DNA of 64,000 nucleotides from JBLEFH01 sp047345645 (GCA_047345645.1 JBLEFH010000001.1), one strand, 5' to 3'; shown: positions 7,364 to 16,879, counted from the stretch's first letter. Notes: a model not told the origin generated them from the letters alone. Translations and numbers: made by a program.

Positions 7364-9193
7364 TCAGAGGCGCATTCTGACGCCAATCCAGCCTTCGCTG
7401 TGGTTAACGATTTCGCAGGAAGGCAGGATCGATGTCGCCAATTTGCCGACCCGTTCGGAGCTGCAAGGGAAGAGCAGGCTCGCGTCCTGAATCGGTGTGA
7501 ACCCGAAAAGCGGCGCGTTGGAGACGTGGATCGGGCTGTGGCCGGAGATGTAATTTGCAATCGCATCGCGCCCCGACAGGCGCGTCTCCAGTATGACCGG
7601 CGTGCGCTGCGCAGGCGCGAAATCGCCCCCGCCGCCTTGGCGGAAGTTGTTGGTAATCAACACGAAACGATCTTCGGGGGACAGCGGGCGGCCCTGATGG
7701 CGGATATTCTGAACCCGCCGGATCTCGCCGCCGCGTCCGGGCGTGGCCGCCAGATCAATGTCGTAATCGAGATCGGGGATCACGTCGAAATTATAGATCG
7801 GTTTGTCGATCCGCAGCGCGAAGCGGTCGCGCTCGCCGGGCAGAATCGTGGTGAACACGCTGCTAGAGCGCTCCAGCCATTCGGCGATATCCGCACCGGT
7901 TACATCCAGTGCCATCAATGTGTTGGGGTAAATATAAAGGTCGAACACATGCCGCACGCGTAGCGGCCCGGCGGGAACGTCTACAAACAACTCCTCCGCC
8001 CCCGGTTCGCCGCCGCGGAAGGGCGCGACCGCCGCGAGCAGCGGGCGCTCTGCCATCGCGTCGGGCAAAAGCGGGCGCACCGCATGTTTATGCGCTTCGC
8101 TGATCAGGCGCAGCGACGGGTCCACGCCGAGCATGGTGAGATAAGAGTAAAGCGCGATCTGCGTCTCGCCGAGCGGTTTTGCCATCACACCGCGTGAGCG
8201 AGTGTGGTAGGGGGCAAAACGGGTCGCGAGTTCTTCATCCTCGGGCGCAACGGACTGGCCGCGATGGTCGGTAATGCCCCGCAAATGCGCGTGGCTGTGG
8301 GTTTTCTCCCAACCATTCGGCCCATGCTCCAGCGTGAAGTCAATCAGCCCGATATGGCTCCCCCAAACGCCGGGCTGCACCAGCGGCGTGCCGTAAACCT
8401 TACCACCCTTGTAATCGACTTCATGGCCGTAATTGCCGGGCATGGGGAAGGTCATATGGGTGTGGCCCGCGACGACGCCATCAATGCCGGGCAGGGCGGC
8501 GATCTCAGCGGCCATATTGTCGTCCGGCGCGGTGCCGGGCAGCAATTCCAAGCCGCTATGGGCCATAGCGATCACCAGATCCGCGCCCTCATCGCGCAGC
8601 GCCGCCGACTCGCGGGCGACCGTCGCGATCATCGGCAGAGCGCGATATTTCCCGTCGAGTTGCTTGGCCGCCCAGGACATCACACGCGGCGGCATCACGC
8701 CGACCAGCCCGACCCGCAGAGGCGCGAGATCCGGCGCGATGTCCACGTTGAAAATGATCCGGCTCCGCCCCAGAGTCGCGCCCGTGCTGCCATCCTCGCG
8801 AAGCTGCGTAATATTGGCGCAGAGAATGGCCGGGCCGTCGTTGCGCTTCATCCGCTCGGTCGTGTCGAGGCCAAAATCAAGATCATGGTTACCGAGGTTG
8901 ATCGCCGCGCAGCCAAGCGCACTCAGCGCGGCCACCATCGGGTTCAGCGCCTCATCCTGCACAATCTCGCCCAAAGGGCCGCCCTGAATGAGATCGCCAT
9001 TATCAACGAAAAGCGTCGACTCCACCTCGGCTTGCGCCTGCCGGATCAGCGTCGCGGTGCGGATCAAACCGATTTTGTCGCTCGGCTCGTCCCGATAATA
9101 ATCGAACGGGAACAAGTTCGCGTGCAGATCACTCGTTGCGATCAGGCGAAACTGGTGTTGGGTCACGTTGGTCCAGTCCGTAAAATTGTTCAT
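7364..9193 (-). CDS. 5'-nucleotidase / 2',3'-cyclic phosphodiesterase family enzyme
   Basis: The 609-residue protein has an N-terminal calcineurin-like metallophosphatase domain with the metal-ligand motifs TSDLHANLFPFDYY, DNGDLIQGGPLG, NLGNHDLDFG, AMAHSGLE and AGHTHMTF, followed by a C-terminal 5'-nucleotidase specificity domain (about residues 340-580). This is the CpdB/UshA architecture. Unlike those periplasmic enzymes, no signal peptide precedes the metallophosphatase domain, whichever of the possible Met starts is chosen; MNNFTDW at 9193 is used here and an in-frame Met at 9244 is possible. It is divergent from ilvA. Whether the substrate is a cyclic nucleotide or a simple nucleotide cannot be decided. 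Confidence 0.85.
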   Translation of the reverse strand: MNNFTDWTNVTQHQFRLIATSDLHANLFPFDYYRDEPSDKIGLIRTATLIRQAQAEVESTLFVDNGDLIQGGPLGEIVQDEALNPMVAALSALGCAAINLGNHDLDFGLDTTERMKRNDGPAILCANITQLREDGSTGATLGRSRIIFNVDIAPDLAPLRVGLVGVMPPRVMSWAAKQLDGKYRALPMIATVARESAALRDEGADLVIAMAHSGLELLPGTAPDDNMAAEIAALPGIDGVVAGHTHMTFPMPGNYGHEVDYKGGKVYGTPLVQPGVWGSHIGLIDFTLEHGPNGWEKTHSHAHLRGITDHRGQSVAPEDEELATRFAPYHTRSRGVMAKPLGETQIALYSYLTMLGVDPSLRLISEAHKHAVRPLLPDAMAERPLLAAVAPFRGGEPGAEELFVDVPAGPLRVRHVFDLYIYPNTLMALDVTGADIAEWLERSSSVFTTILPGERDRFALRIDKPIYNFDVIPDLDYDIDLAATPGRGGEIRRVQNIRHQGRPLSPEDRFVLITNNFRQGGGGDFAPAQRTPVILETRLSGRDAIANYISGHSPIHVSNAPLFGFTPIQDASLLFPCSSERVGKLATSILPSCEIVNHSEGWIGVRMRL

Positions 9194-9293
9194 ATCCGAT
9201 GTAACAGCCGTCGTCGCACCGATCAATCTTTCGTGCAAGCGCACATTGCTGTTTCAGGCGGATCGTGGTGAAAAGGCGCTGAAGGAGACTGTT

Positions 9294-10541
9294 ATGAGCG
9301 CATTTACGACAGGCGCGCGTCAGGCGGAAGCGGCGCTGCGCGATCTGTTCCCGGCCACGCCTCTGCAACGCAATGAGATGCTGTCCGGGCTTTACGACGC
9401 GGATATCTGGCTGAAACGGGAGGATCTTTCCCCGGTGCGGTCCTATAAAATTCGCGGTGCGTTCAATGCGATGCGCAAGCATTTGGCGCAGAACCCGGAG
9501 GCGAAGCGGTTCGTCTGCGCCTCGGCGGGCAACCATGCGCAGGGCTTCGCCTTCGCCTGTCAGCATTTCGGCGTGGACGGCACGGTGTTCATGCCGGTGA
9601 CGACGCCCCAGCAGAAAATCGAGAAAACACGAGTCTTCGGCGGCGAGAATATCAGCATCGAGCTGACCGGCGATTATTTCGACCAGACGCTGACCACGGC
9701 GAAGCTTTTCTGCGAGAAAGAGGGCGCGAGTTTTCTGCCGCCCTACGATTCCGACGATATCATCGAGGGGCAGGCCAGCGTCGCGGTTGAGGCGCTGGAG
9801 CAGCTTGGCCGCGCCCCGGATCTCGTTGTCGTGCCCGTGGGCGGGGGCGGCGTTTCCGCTGGGATCGCCAAATATCTCGCCGATGAAGCGCCCGAGACGG
9901 AGCTGCGTTTTGTCGAGCCGACCGGCGCGCCGAGCCTGCAAACCGCGCTGAAACAGGGCGAGCTGGTCACACTCAACGCGGTTGATAATTTCGTGGATGG
10001 CGCGTCGGTCGCCCGGATCGGCAACGCAAATTTCGAGGTGCTGAAACGCTTTAGCGCGGAGCATTGCCTTGATGTGCCGGAGAACCGGATTTGCCAGACC
10101 ATGCTGACGATGCTCAACCATGAAGGCATCGTGCTGGAGCCCGCGGGGGCGCTCACGGTCGATGTGCTTCAGGACCTGCGCGACGAGATCCGCGGCAAAA
10201 CGGTCATCTGCGTGGTCTCCGGCGGGAATTTCGACTTTGAGCGCCTGCCTGAGGTCAAGGAGCGCGCGATGCGGTACTCGGGGACCAAGAAATATTTCAT
10301 CATCCGCTTCCCGCAACGTCCCGGCGCGCTGCGCGACTTCCTGCATTTGCTGGGGCCGAATGACGACGTGGCGCGGTTCGAATATCTCAAGAAATCGGCG
10401 CGCAATTTCGGCTCCGTCCTGCTCGGCGTCGAGACCGATGACGCCTCGAACTTCCCCGGCCTTGAGGCGCGGATGGAGGCGGCGGGCTTCTCCTATATCG
10501 ACATTACCGACAATGACACCATTACGGGGCTGATCGTATGA
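9294..10541 (+). CDS. ilvA: Threonine ammonia-lyase (threonine dehydratase)
   Basis: The 415-residue protein starts at ATG with AAGGAG eight bases upstream. The PLP lysine sits in SPVRSYKIRGAF (about K52), and the phosphate-binding loop is VPVGGGGVSAG. A single ACT-like regulatory region fills the last 80 residues (RFPQRPGALRDFLHLLGPND...), which matches the short biosynthetic IlvA form (about 415 residues) rather than the long E. coli form with two ACT-like units. It deaminates threonine to 2-oxobutanoate for isoleucine synthesis. It overlaps the following esterase gene as ATGA. Confidence 0.93.
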   Translation: MSAFTTGARQAEAALRDLFPATPLQRNEMLSGLYDADIWLKREDLSPVRSYKIRGAFNAMRKHLAQNPEAKRFVCASAGNHAQGFAFACQHFGVDGTVFMPVTTPQQKIEKTRVFGGENISIELTGDYFDQTLTTAKLFCEKEGASFLPPYDSDDIIEGQASVAVEALEQLGRAPDLVVVPVGGGGVSAGIAKYLADEAPETELRFVEPTGAPSLQTALKQGELVTLNAVDNFVDGASVARIGNANFEVLKRFSAEHCLDVPENRICQTMLTMLNHEGIVLEPAGALTVDVLQDLRDEIRGKTVICVVSGGNFDFERLPEVKERAMRYSGTKKYFIIRFPQRPGALRDFLHLLGPNDDVARFEYLKKSARNFGSVLLGVETDDASNFPGLEARMEAAGFSYIDITDNDTITGLIV

Positions 10542-11311
10542 GCGAACTGGCGCGGCAGGAATTTGGTGAAGGCGGCGTGCCGCTGGTGATCGTGCATGGC
10601 CTTTTCGGGTCGGGCCGGAACTGGCGGGCGATTGCGAAGAAACTGGCGCGGGAGCGGCGGGTCGTGACCGTCGATCTGCGCAACCATGGCGACAGTTTTC
10701 ACGCGGACAGCCAGACCTATGCGGATATGGCGGGCGATCTCGCCAAAGTCTTGGAAAGCTTCGATCAGCCGGCGGATCTCATCGGCCATTCCATGGGCGG
10801 GAAAACGTCGATGGTGCTGGCGCTCACGCGGCCCGAGTTGATCCGCAAACTGCTGGTCGCCGATATTGCGCCGGTCGCCTATACGCATACGCAGGAACAT
10901 TACATCGACGCGATGGAGTCGATTGATCTCTCGAAGGTCAAAACCCGTTCGGACGCGGATGCGCAACTGGCAGAGGTGGTGCATGAAAAAGGGCTGCGCG
11001 CGTTTTTCCTGCAATCGCTGAATATCGAGGATGGAAAGGTCTCATGGGCGCTCAATCTCGACGTGCTGCGCAAGGATATGGCGACCGTGGTGGGCTTTCC
11101 GAAAATGGACGGGCAATTCGAAGGCCGCACGCTGTTTCTGCGCGGCGCGGAGTCCGACTATGTGGACGACGCGGGCCGCGAGGAGATTGAGCGGCTGTTC
11201 CCGAACAGCCGGATCGTGTCGCTCAAAGGGGCGGGGCACTGGCTTCACGCGGACAAGCCTTATGAATTCATGCAGGCGGCGGAGCTGTTTTTCGCGGGCG
11301 AACCCACATGA
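10538..11311 (+). CDS. Alpha/beta hydrolase (YbfF-like esterase)
   Basis: The 257-residue protein has a complete alpha/beta-hydrolase core: the oxyanion HGLFGSGRNW near residues 20-29, the nucleophile elbow IGHSMGG with Ser85, VDLRNHGDS, and a C-terminal GAGHWLHADKP that supplies the catalytic His. It resembles the YbfF/ABHD11 group of small-acyl esterases. Its start overlaps the ilvA stop as ATGA, so it is translationally coupled, although a metabolic link with threonine deamination is not evident. It ends at a terminator shared with the convergent thiolase. Confidence 0.85.
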   Translation: MSELARQEFGEGGVPLVIVHGLFGSGRNWRAIAKKLARERRVVTVDLRNHGDSFHADSQTYADMAGDLAKVLESFDQPADLIGHSMGGKTSMVLALTRPELIRKLLVADIAPVAYTHTQEHYIDAMESIDLSKVKTRSDADAQLAEVVHEKGLRAFFLQSLNIEDGKVSWALNLDVLRKDMATVVGFPKMDGQFEGRTLFLRGAESDYVDDAGREEIERLFPNSRIVSLKGAGHWLHADKPYEFMQAAELFFAGEPT

Positions 11312-11313
11312 AG

Positions 11314-11338
11314 AAACGGCCCGAAGCGGGCCGTTTTT
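11314..11338. terminator. Rho-independent terminator between convergent genes
   Basis: An 8-bp GC-rich stem, ACGGCCCG/CGGGCCGT, with a three-base loop is followed by T5. The upstream AAA gives a shorter U tract on the minus strand, so it may serve both the esterase and the thiolase. Confidence 0.88.
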
Positions 11339-11359
11339 AAGTCTATTTTGGATTTGGCC

Positions 11360-12532
11360 TCAGCGCTCCAGAGCGATGGCAATGCCCTGACCGCCGCCGA
11401 TGCACATGGTCACGAGGGCGCGTTTGCCGCCGGTCCGCTCCAGCTCATAAAGCGCCTTGACCGTGAGAATCGCGCCGGTCGCGCCGACCGGGTGGCCGAG
11501 CGCAATCGCGCCGCCATTGGGGTTCACTTTCGCCGGGTCGAGGCCGAGTTCTTTCGTGACCGCCATGGCTTGCGCCGCGAAGGCCTCATTGGACTCGATC
11601 ACGTCGAAATCCTCGACGCTCCAGCCGGTTTTCTCCAGCAGCTTTTTCGTCGCCGGAACCGGGCCGTAGCCCATCACGCGCGGCGCGACACCGGCCACCG
11701 CATAGCCCGCGACCCGCGCCAGCACATCGCGGCCCTTGGCGGCGCTTTCGCGGGCCAGAACCACCGCCGCCGCGCCGTCATTGAGGCCCGACGCGTTGCC
11801 CGCCGTCACTGTGCCGTCCTTCTGGAAGGCCGGGCGCAGACCCGCGAGGGTCTCCAGCGTCGTGTTGCCCTTCACATGCTCGTCCTTGGCGAACGCCACA
11901 GTGTCGCGCTTCACCTGAACATCGAAAGGCGCGATCTGCTCGTCGAAATAGCCCGCCTCAATGGCCTTGGCGGCGCGTTTCTGGCTTTCGACCGCGAATT
12001 CATCCTGCTGCTCGCGCGTGAAGCCCATTTCGGTGGCGACATTCTCGGCGGTCACGCCCATATGGCCGGTGCCCATGGGGCAGGTGAGGGCGCCGAGCAT
12101 CATGTCGACGGTCGCCATCGGCCCCATTTTCTGACCCCAGCGGGCGTTCGGAAGGACATAAGGACTGCGTGACATGCTTTCCGCGCCGCCGCCAATCGCA
12201 ATGTCGCAATCGCCGAGCATCAGCGCCTGGACGGCGGACACAATCGCTTGCGCGCCGGAGCCGCAGAGCCGGTTCACGTTCATCGCAGGCGTGGTTTCGG
12301 GGATGCCGGCGTCGAGTGCGCCGACGCGGGAGAGATACATGTCGCGCGGTTCGGTGTTGATGACATGGCCGTAAACGACCTGACCGATCTCATCGGGGCT
12401 GACGCCCGCGCGCTCCATGGCGGCGCGGTTGACATGGGCGGCGAGGTCGATGGGCGGGGTGCCCGCAAGGCTGCCGCCAAAGGTGCCGATAGCGGTGCGT
12501 GCGCCGCCAAGAATAACGATTGCGTCTGACAT
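11360..12532 (-). CDS. Acetyl-CoA acetyltransferase (thiolase), first copy
   Basis: The 390-residue thiolase starts at MSDAIVILGGARTAIG, with GGAGG nine bases upstream. The nucleophilic cysteine lies in VNRLCGSGAQAI (C90). The ALGHPVGATGA histidine loop and the C-terminal CIGGGQG cysteine are present. It condenses two acetyl-CoA or cleaves acetoacetyl-CoA. It is distinct from the phaA copy at 37.6 kb and is not next to a reductase, so a degradative role or a branched-chain/ketone-body role is as likely as PHB synthesis. Upstream and in the same direction lies gap, but a terminator separates them. Confidence 0.9.
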   Translation of the reverse strand: MSDAIVILGGARTAIGTFGGSLAGTPPIDLAAHVNRAAMERAGVSPDEIGQVVYGHVINTEPRDMYLSRVGALDAGIPETTPAMNVNRLCGSGAQAIVSAVQALMLGDCDIAIGGGAESMSRSPYVLPNARWGQKMGPMATVDMMLGALTCPMGTGHMGVTAENVATEMGFTREQQDEFAVESQKRAAKAIEAGYFDEQIAPFDVQVKRDTVAFAKDEHVKGNTTLETLAGLRPAFQKDGTVTAGNASGLNDGAAAVVLARESAAKGRDVLARVAGYAVAGVAPRVMGYGPVPATKKLLEKTGWSVEDFDVIESNEAFAAQAMAVTKELGLDPAKVNPNGGAIALGHPVGATGAILTVKALYELERTGGKRALVTMCIGGGQGIAIALER

Positions 12533-12613
12533 GGAAGGGTCCTCCCTTTCGGTTTCCCTATAGGTTTCGCAAGGCAGCATGAGCGCCCCGAAAGAGCGCG
12601 TCAAGCGCCATAG

Positions 12614-12636
12614 AAAAAGGGGCCCCGAAGGGCCCC
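12614..12636 (-). terminator. Rho-independent terminator of gap
   Basis: Read on the minus strand it is a 7-bp stem, GGGGCCC/GGGCCCC, closed by a UUCG tetraloop and followed by T5. It lies 22 bases downstream of the gap stop codon and before the thiolase start. Confidence 0.9.
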
Positions 12637-12658
12637 AACGTCACGCATGTCTGCGGCT

Positions 12659-13657
12659 TCAGATCAGCTTGCCCATGGCGACAGCGGTGTCGGCCATGCG
12701 GTTGGAGAAGCCCCATTCGTTGTCATACCAGCTCATCACGCGGAAGAGGTTGCCGACCTGTTTGGTCTGGTCGATATGCACGGTCGAGCTGTGCGGATCG
12801 TGGTTGAAATCGATCGACACATTCGGCTCTTCGGTATAGCCCAGAACGCCTTTGAGACGGCCATTCGCGGCCTCTTTGATGGCGTTGTTGATCTCTTCGA
12901 CCGAGGTGTCGCGCTTGGCGAGGAACTTCAGATCGACCATCGAGACATTCGGCGTCGGCACGCGCACGGCCACACCGTCAAGCTTGCCGTTCAGATCCGG
13001 CAGCACGAGACCCACGGCCTTCGCCGCACCGGTGCTGGTCGGGATCATCGAGAGCGCCGCCGCGCGGGCGCGGTAAAGATCCTTATGCGCGGTGTCGAGG
13101 GTCGGCTGATCCCCGGTATAGGCGTGGATCGTGGTCATGAACCCGTTTTCGATGCCAATCGCGTCATGGATCGCCGAGGCGAGCGGCGCGAGGCAGTTGG
13201 TGGTGCAGGAGGCATTCGAGACGACCACATCGTCGTCGGTCAGCTCCTCATGGTTCACACCATAAACGATGGTCTTGTCCGCGCCTTTGCCCGGCGCCGA
13301 GATCAGCACGCGCTTGGAGCCGTTCTCAAGATGCTGCGCCGCTTTCTCGCGGTCGGTGAAAAGGCCGGTGCATTCCAGCGCGATATCCACATCGCTCCAA
13401 GGCAGCGCCTTCGGGTCACGCTCGGCGGTCACGCGGATCGGGCCCTGGCCCACATCGAACGTGTCGCCCTCGACCTTCACGTCGCCCTTATACTTGCCAT
13501 GGACGCTGTCATATTTGAACAGATGCGCATTGGTCTCCACGGGGGCGAGGTCGTTGATCGCGATGACCTGAATATCATCGCGGCCCTGCTCCATGATTGC
13601 GCGCAGGACGTTCCGCCCGATACGCCCGAAACCGTTGATTGCGACTTTCACCGCCAT
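12659..13657 (-). CDS. gap: Glyceraldehyde-3-phosphate dehydrogenase, type I
   Basis: This is a full-length 332-residue enzyme. The Rossmann motif INGFGRIGRN is at residues 7-16, Asp36 suggests NAD rather than NADP use, and the catalytic SNASCTTNCLAP has C151. The C-terminal WYDNEWGFSNRM is intact. It oxidises glyceraldehyde 3-phosphate in glycolysis, or runs in reverse in gluconeogenesis. It is a single gene with its own terminator; no pgk or tkt is adjacent. It is divergent from the LacI-family regulator gene across about 185 bases. Confidence 0.97.
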   Translation of the reverse strand: MAVKVAINGFGRIGRNVLRAIMEQGRDDIQVIAINDLAPVETNAHLFKYDSVHGKYKGDVKVEGDTFDVGQGPIRVTAERDPKALPWSDVDIALECTGLFTDREKAAQHLENGSKRVLISAPGKGADKTIVYGVNHEELTDDDVVVSNASCTTNCLAPLASAIHDAIGIENGFMTTIHAYTGDQPTLDTAHKDLYRARAAALSMIPTSTGAAKAVGLVLPDLNGKLDGVAVRVPTPNVSMVDLKFLAKRDTSVEEINNAIKEAANGRLKGVLGYTEEPNVSIDFNHDPHSSTVHIDQTKQVGNLFRVMSWYDNEWGFSNRMADTAVAMGKLI

Positions 13658-13842
13658 GATATCCCTCCATTTTCATCAGCCCGCTGGATTCTGCGGGTCC
13701 GCCTCTTCTTAATGCCCTTGAAGGCGCGACCACAAGTCTTTTGCAGATGGCATTTGACCCATCCCGGACAGGGGTGTCGCCGGTGTGATATTGCTTCACC
13801 ACACCGAAGGGCCTAAGAGGGGAAAAGTCTGAAAGGGAGCAG

Positions 13843-14868
13843 ATGCCTAAACGTCCCCAGAAAACCGGCGGGTCGGTGCCGACCCTGCGGGATATCGCCA
13901 AGCGCGCGGGAGTGTCGGAAATGACCGCCAGCCGGGTCATTCGCGATGTCGGTTATGTCGCCGATTCCACGCGCAAAAAGGTGCTCGCGGCGGCGGCGGC
14001 GCTTGGCTATGTGCCCAATCAGCTTGCGGGCGCGCTGGCCATGGGGCGGGTCAATCTGGTCGGTCTCGTGATCCCGTCCATGCGCAATGTGGTGTTCCCT
14101 GAAGTGTTGTCGGGCCTTTCGAAAACCCTGCGTGCGGGCGGCTTCCAGCCGGTAATCGGCGTCACCGATTACGATTTGGATACCGAAGAACAAGTGATCC
14201 GCGACATGCTGAGTTGGCGGCCCTCGGGCATTGTCGTCGCGGGTCTCGACCACACCGGGGCGACGCGGGCGATGCTGCGCGCGGCCAATATCCCCGTGGC
14301 CGAGGTCATGGATGTGGATGGCACGCCGATCGACATCAATGTCGGCATTTCCCATATCGACGCGGGCCGGGCCATGGGGCAGGCGATGGTCGAAAAGGGC
14401 TATAAAACCATGGGTTTCGGCGGCGGTCCGCTGGAGCGGGATCAGCGCGGACGCCAGCGTTACGAGGGCTTTTGCGCGGCTGTGGAAGAGGCCGGGCTCG
14501 CGCCGCCGCGTCTGGCGACCTATGCGGGCCGGTCCTCGCTCGCCATGGGCCGGATCCTGCTGGGCGATCTCTTGGACAAAGGCCCGCTCGATGCGGTCTA
14601 TTTCGGCTCGGACTTGCTCGCCGCCGGTGCGGTGATCGAGGCGGAGGCGCGCGGTCTCAAAGTGCCGAGCGATGTGGCGCTGGCGGGGTTCAACGGTCTC
14701 GACATTCTCGAAGGCTTCCCGCGTGCGCTCGCGACCACCCGCTCGCCGCGCTTCGATATCGGGGTGCAGGCGGCGCAGCTTCTGCTGCGCGCCATGGAGG
14801 GCGATCTGCCGCAGGAAGAGCGGAAAATGGTGTTCCCCGTGGAGATTACGCCGGGCGAAACAATCTGA
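13843..14868 (+). CDS. LacI-family transcriptional regulator
   Basis: The 341-residue protein has an N-terminal helix-turn-helix TLRDIAKRAGVSEMTASRVIRD (residues 13-34), with the LacI hinge ending GALAMGR. It is followed by a periplasmic-binding-protein-like sensor with an NLVGLVIPSMRN strand and a C-terminal VALAGFNGLDI segment. AGGGAGCAG precedes the ATG. It sits 56 bases before dgcN and in the same direction, so it most likely controls the D-amino-acid genes that follow. The sensor domain resembles the gluconate repressor branch, so control of the divergent gap or of sugar-acid genes is an alternative. Confidence 0.85.
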   Translation: MPKRPQKTGGSVPTLRDIAKRAGVSEMTASRVIRDVGYVADSTRKKVLAAAAALGYVPNQLAGALAMGRVNLVGLVIPSMRNVVFPEVLSGLSKTLRAGGFQPVIGVTDYDLDTEEQVIRDMLSWRPSGIVVAGLDHTGATRAMLRAANIPVAEVMDVDGTPIDINVGISHIDAGRAMGQAMVEKGYKTMGFGGGPLERDQRGRQRYEGFCAAVEEAGLAPPRLATYAGRSSLAMGRILLGDLLDKGPLDAVYFGSDLLAAGAVIEAEARGLKVPSDVALAGFNGLDILEGFPRALATTRSPRFDIGVQAAQLLLRAMEGDLPQEERKMVFPVEITPGETI

Positions 14869-14924
14869 GCCGCCGCGTGATCTAGAGATTGCGCGGGCGC
14901 GGAGCGCGTGGCAACCTCGCTTCC

Positions 14925-15917
14925 ATGCTTAAGACGCCATACCTTCTCTTTCTCGGCGACGCTGCCGATCCGCTGGCTGCCAAAGTTGCGCAAGGTGTGC
15001 GCGACTGGCGCCCCGAAAACGCTATCGGACAGTTCCGCATGGACGGCTGCAAGGCCGATCTGGGTCTGCCCGATATGACCGTCGCCGAGGCCGTGGAGGC
15101 CGGGGCGCAAACGCTTGTTGTCGGCGTGGCCAATCGCGGCGGCGTCATCTCGAAAGACTGGCTCTCCGTGCTGACCGAAGCGCTTGGCGCGGGCATGGAT
15201 ATCGCTTCGGGTCTGCATAACCTTCTGCGCGACGAGCCGGAACTGGTCGCCGCCAGTGGGCATGGCACGAACCTCTTCGATGTGCGCCTGCCGAACCGTT
15301 CTTATCCCATTGCAAATGGGGAGAAACGGACGGGCAAGCGCTGCCTCGCGGTCGGAACCGACTGTTCGGTCGGTAAGATGTATACGGCGCTCGCCCTCGA
15401 AAAAGCGATGGTCGCGGCGGGCCGCAAGGCGAGCTTCCGCGCGACGGGCCAGACCGGCATTCTCATCACCGGCGAGGGCGTCCCGCTCGACGCGGTGGTC
15501 GCGGATTTCATGGCCGGGGCGGTGGAATGGCTTTCGCCCAACAACGACGCCGACCATTGGGATCTCATCGAGGGGCAGGGCAGTCTCTTCCATCCCAGTT
15601 TCTCCGGCGTGACGATGGCGCTGATCCATGGCGGCCAGCCCGATGCGCTGATCCTCTGCCATGAGCCGACCCGCACCCATATGCGCGGCCTGCCGGGCTA
15701 CCAGCTTCCGACGCTCGAAGCCTTGCGCGATCTCGTCCTGCCGATTGCGCAGATCGTCAACCCGGCGGTGGAGATCACCGGGGTCTCGATCAACACGGCG
15801 GCGCTCGGCGAGGACGAAGCGCTGCGCTACCTCGAAGAGACCGAAAAGCGGATGGGTCTGCCGACGGTGGACCCGTTCCGGCAAGGCGCGGAGCGGCTGG
15901 CGGAGGCGCTTTCGTGA
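14925..15917 (+). CDS. dgcN: DUF1611 N-acetyltransferase of D-glutamate catabolism (DgcN-like)
   Basis: This 330-residue DUF1611 protein has a P-loop-like GTDCSVGKM at residues 144-152 and the conserved LIEGQGSLFHPSFSGV stretch (about 220-235). The ATG at MLKTPYLLFLGDAADP is chosen because it begins the conserved Rossmann-like N-domain. In marine bacteria the DgcN-DgcA pair is reported to N-acetylate D-glutamate and then invert it to the L form. The next gene, the enolase-superfamily partner, overlaps it as GTGA, the usual arrangement. The assignment rests on family and pairing, not on substrate residues. Confidence 0.85.
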   Translation: MLKTPYLLFLGDAADPLAAKVAQGVRDWRPENAIGQFRMDGCKADLGLPDMTVAEAVEAGAQTLVVGVANRGGVISKDWLSVLTEALGAGMDIASGLHNLLRDEPELVAASGHGTNLFDVRLPNRSYPIANGEKRTGKRCLAVGTDCSVGKMYTALALEKAMVAAGRKASFRATGQTGILITGEGVPLDAVVADFMAGAVEWLSPNNDADHWDLIEGQGSLFHPSFSGVTMALIHGGQPDALILCHEPTRTHMRGLPGYQLPTLEALRDLVLPIAQIVNPAVEITGVSINTAALGEDEALRYLEETEKRMGLPTVDPFRQGAERLAEALS

Positions 15918-16879
15918 AGCGCGAGATCAGCCGCGAAAGTTTCCCCCTCAAGGGCACCTTTGCGATTTCTCGCGGGGCGCGCACCCATCAGGATGTGCTG
16001 ACCCTCCGTCTTGCGGATGGCGCCTCGCGGGCCTGGGCGGAATGCACGCCTTACGGCCATAATGGCGAAACGCTCGACAGCGTGACGGCGCAGATCGAGA
16101 GCATCGCGCCCGAAATCTCCCGCGCCGAATTGCAGGACGCCCTGCCACCCGGCGCGGCCCGCGCAGCCATCGACAATGCGCTCTGGGATCTGGAGGCCAA
16201 GCAATCGGGCAAACGGGTGTGGGAGTTGATGAACCTGCCCGCGCCGAAGCCCGTGGAGACGGCCTTTACCCTCTCGCTCGCCAGCCCCGAGGGGATGGAG
16301 GAGAAGGCGCGCGAAGCCGCGTCCATGCCGCTGCTCAAGGTCAAGCTTGGCGGCGACGGCGATGTGGCCCGGATCGAAGGGGTTCGCCGCGGTGTGCCGA
16401 ATGCGCGGATCATCGTGGACGCGAATGAGGGCTGGAGCGTCGATCAATATCTCGAACTCATGCCGGTGTTTGAGCGGCTCGGCATCGCCATGGTCGAGCA
16501 GCCCTTCAAACCCGATGAGGACGATGTGCTGCTGGAATTGCCGCGCCCCGTCCCGGTCTGCGCGGACGAGGCGTGCCATACCCGCGCCGATCTGCCAAAC
16601 CTCAAGGGCAAATATGACTTCATTAACATCAAGATGGAAAAGACCGGCGGGCTGACCGAAGCGCTGGCGCTGCGCGACGCCGCGCGGGCCGAGGGGTTCA
16701 AGATCATGGTCGGCTGCATGATGGGCACCTCGCTCGGCATGGCGCCCGGCCTCATCGTCGCGCAAGGGGCTGAGATCGTCGATCTCGACGGCCCGCTCTG
16801 GATGAAGCGCGACCGCGACAACGCGTTGAAAATCGACGGGCAGGGGATCCACCCGCCCGCAAGACAGCTTTGGGGGTAG
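15914..16879 (+). CDS. dgcA: N-acetyl-D-glutamate racemase / dipeptide epimerase-like enolase-superfamily enzyme (DgcA-like)
   Basis: The 321-residue protein starts with GTG within the dgcN stop overlap. It belongs to the muconate-lactonising subgroup of the enolase superfamily: the acid/base KVK motif is at residues 142-144, the metal ligands are D169 (VDANEGW), E195 (VEQP) and D218 (CADEA), and the opposite-face lysine is K240 (NIKMEK). This two-lysine arrangement supports a 1,1-proton transfer, meaning epimerisation or racemisation. In sequence it reads like an L-Ala-D/L-Glu epimerase, but pairing with DUF1611 points to N-acetyl-D-glutamate as the substrate. Confidence 0.85.
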   Translation: MKREISRESFPLKGTFAISRGARTHQDVLTLRLADGASRAWAECTPYGHNGETLDSVTAQIESIAPEISRAELQDALPPGAARAAIDNALWDLEAKQSGKRVWELMNLPAPKPVETAFTLSLASPEGMEEKAREAASMPLLKVKLGGDGDVARIEGVRRGVPNARIIVDANEGWSVDQYLELMPVFERLGIAMVEQPFKPDEDDVLLELPRPVPVCADEACHTRADLPNLKGKYDFINIKMEKTGGLTEALALRDAARAEGFKIMVGCMMGTSLGMAPGLIVAQGAEIVDLDGPLWMKRDRDNALKIDGQGIHPPARQLWG

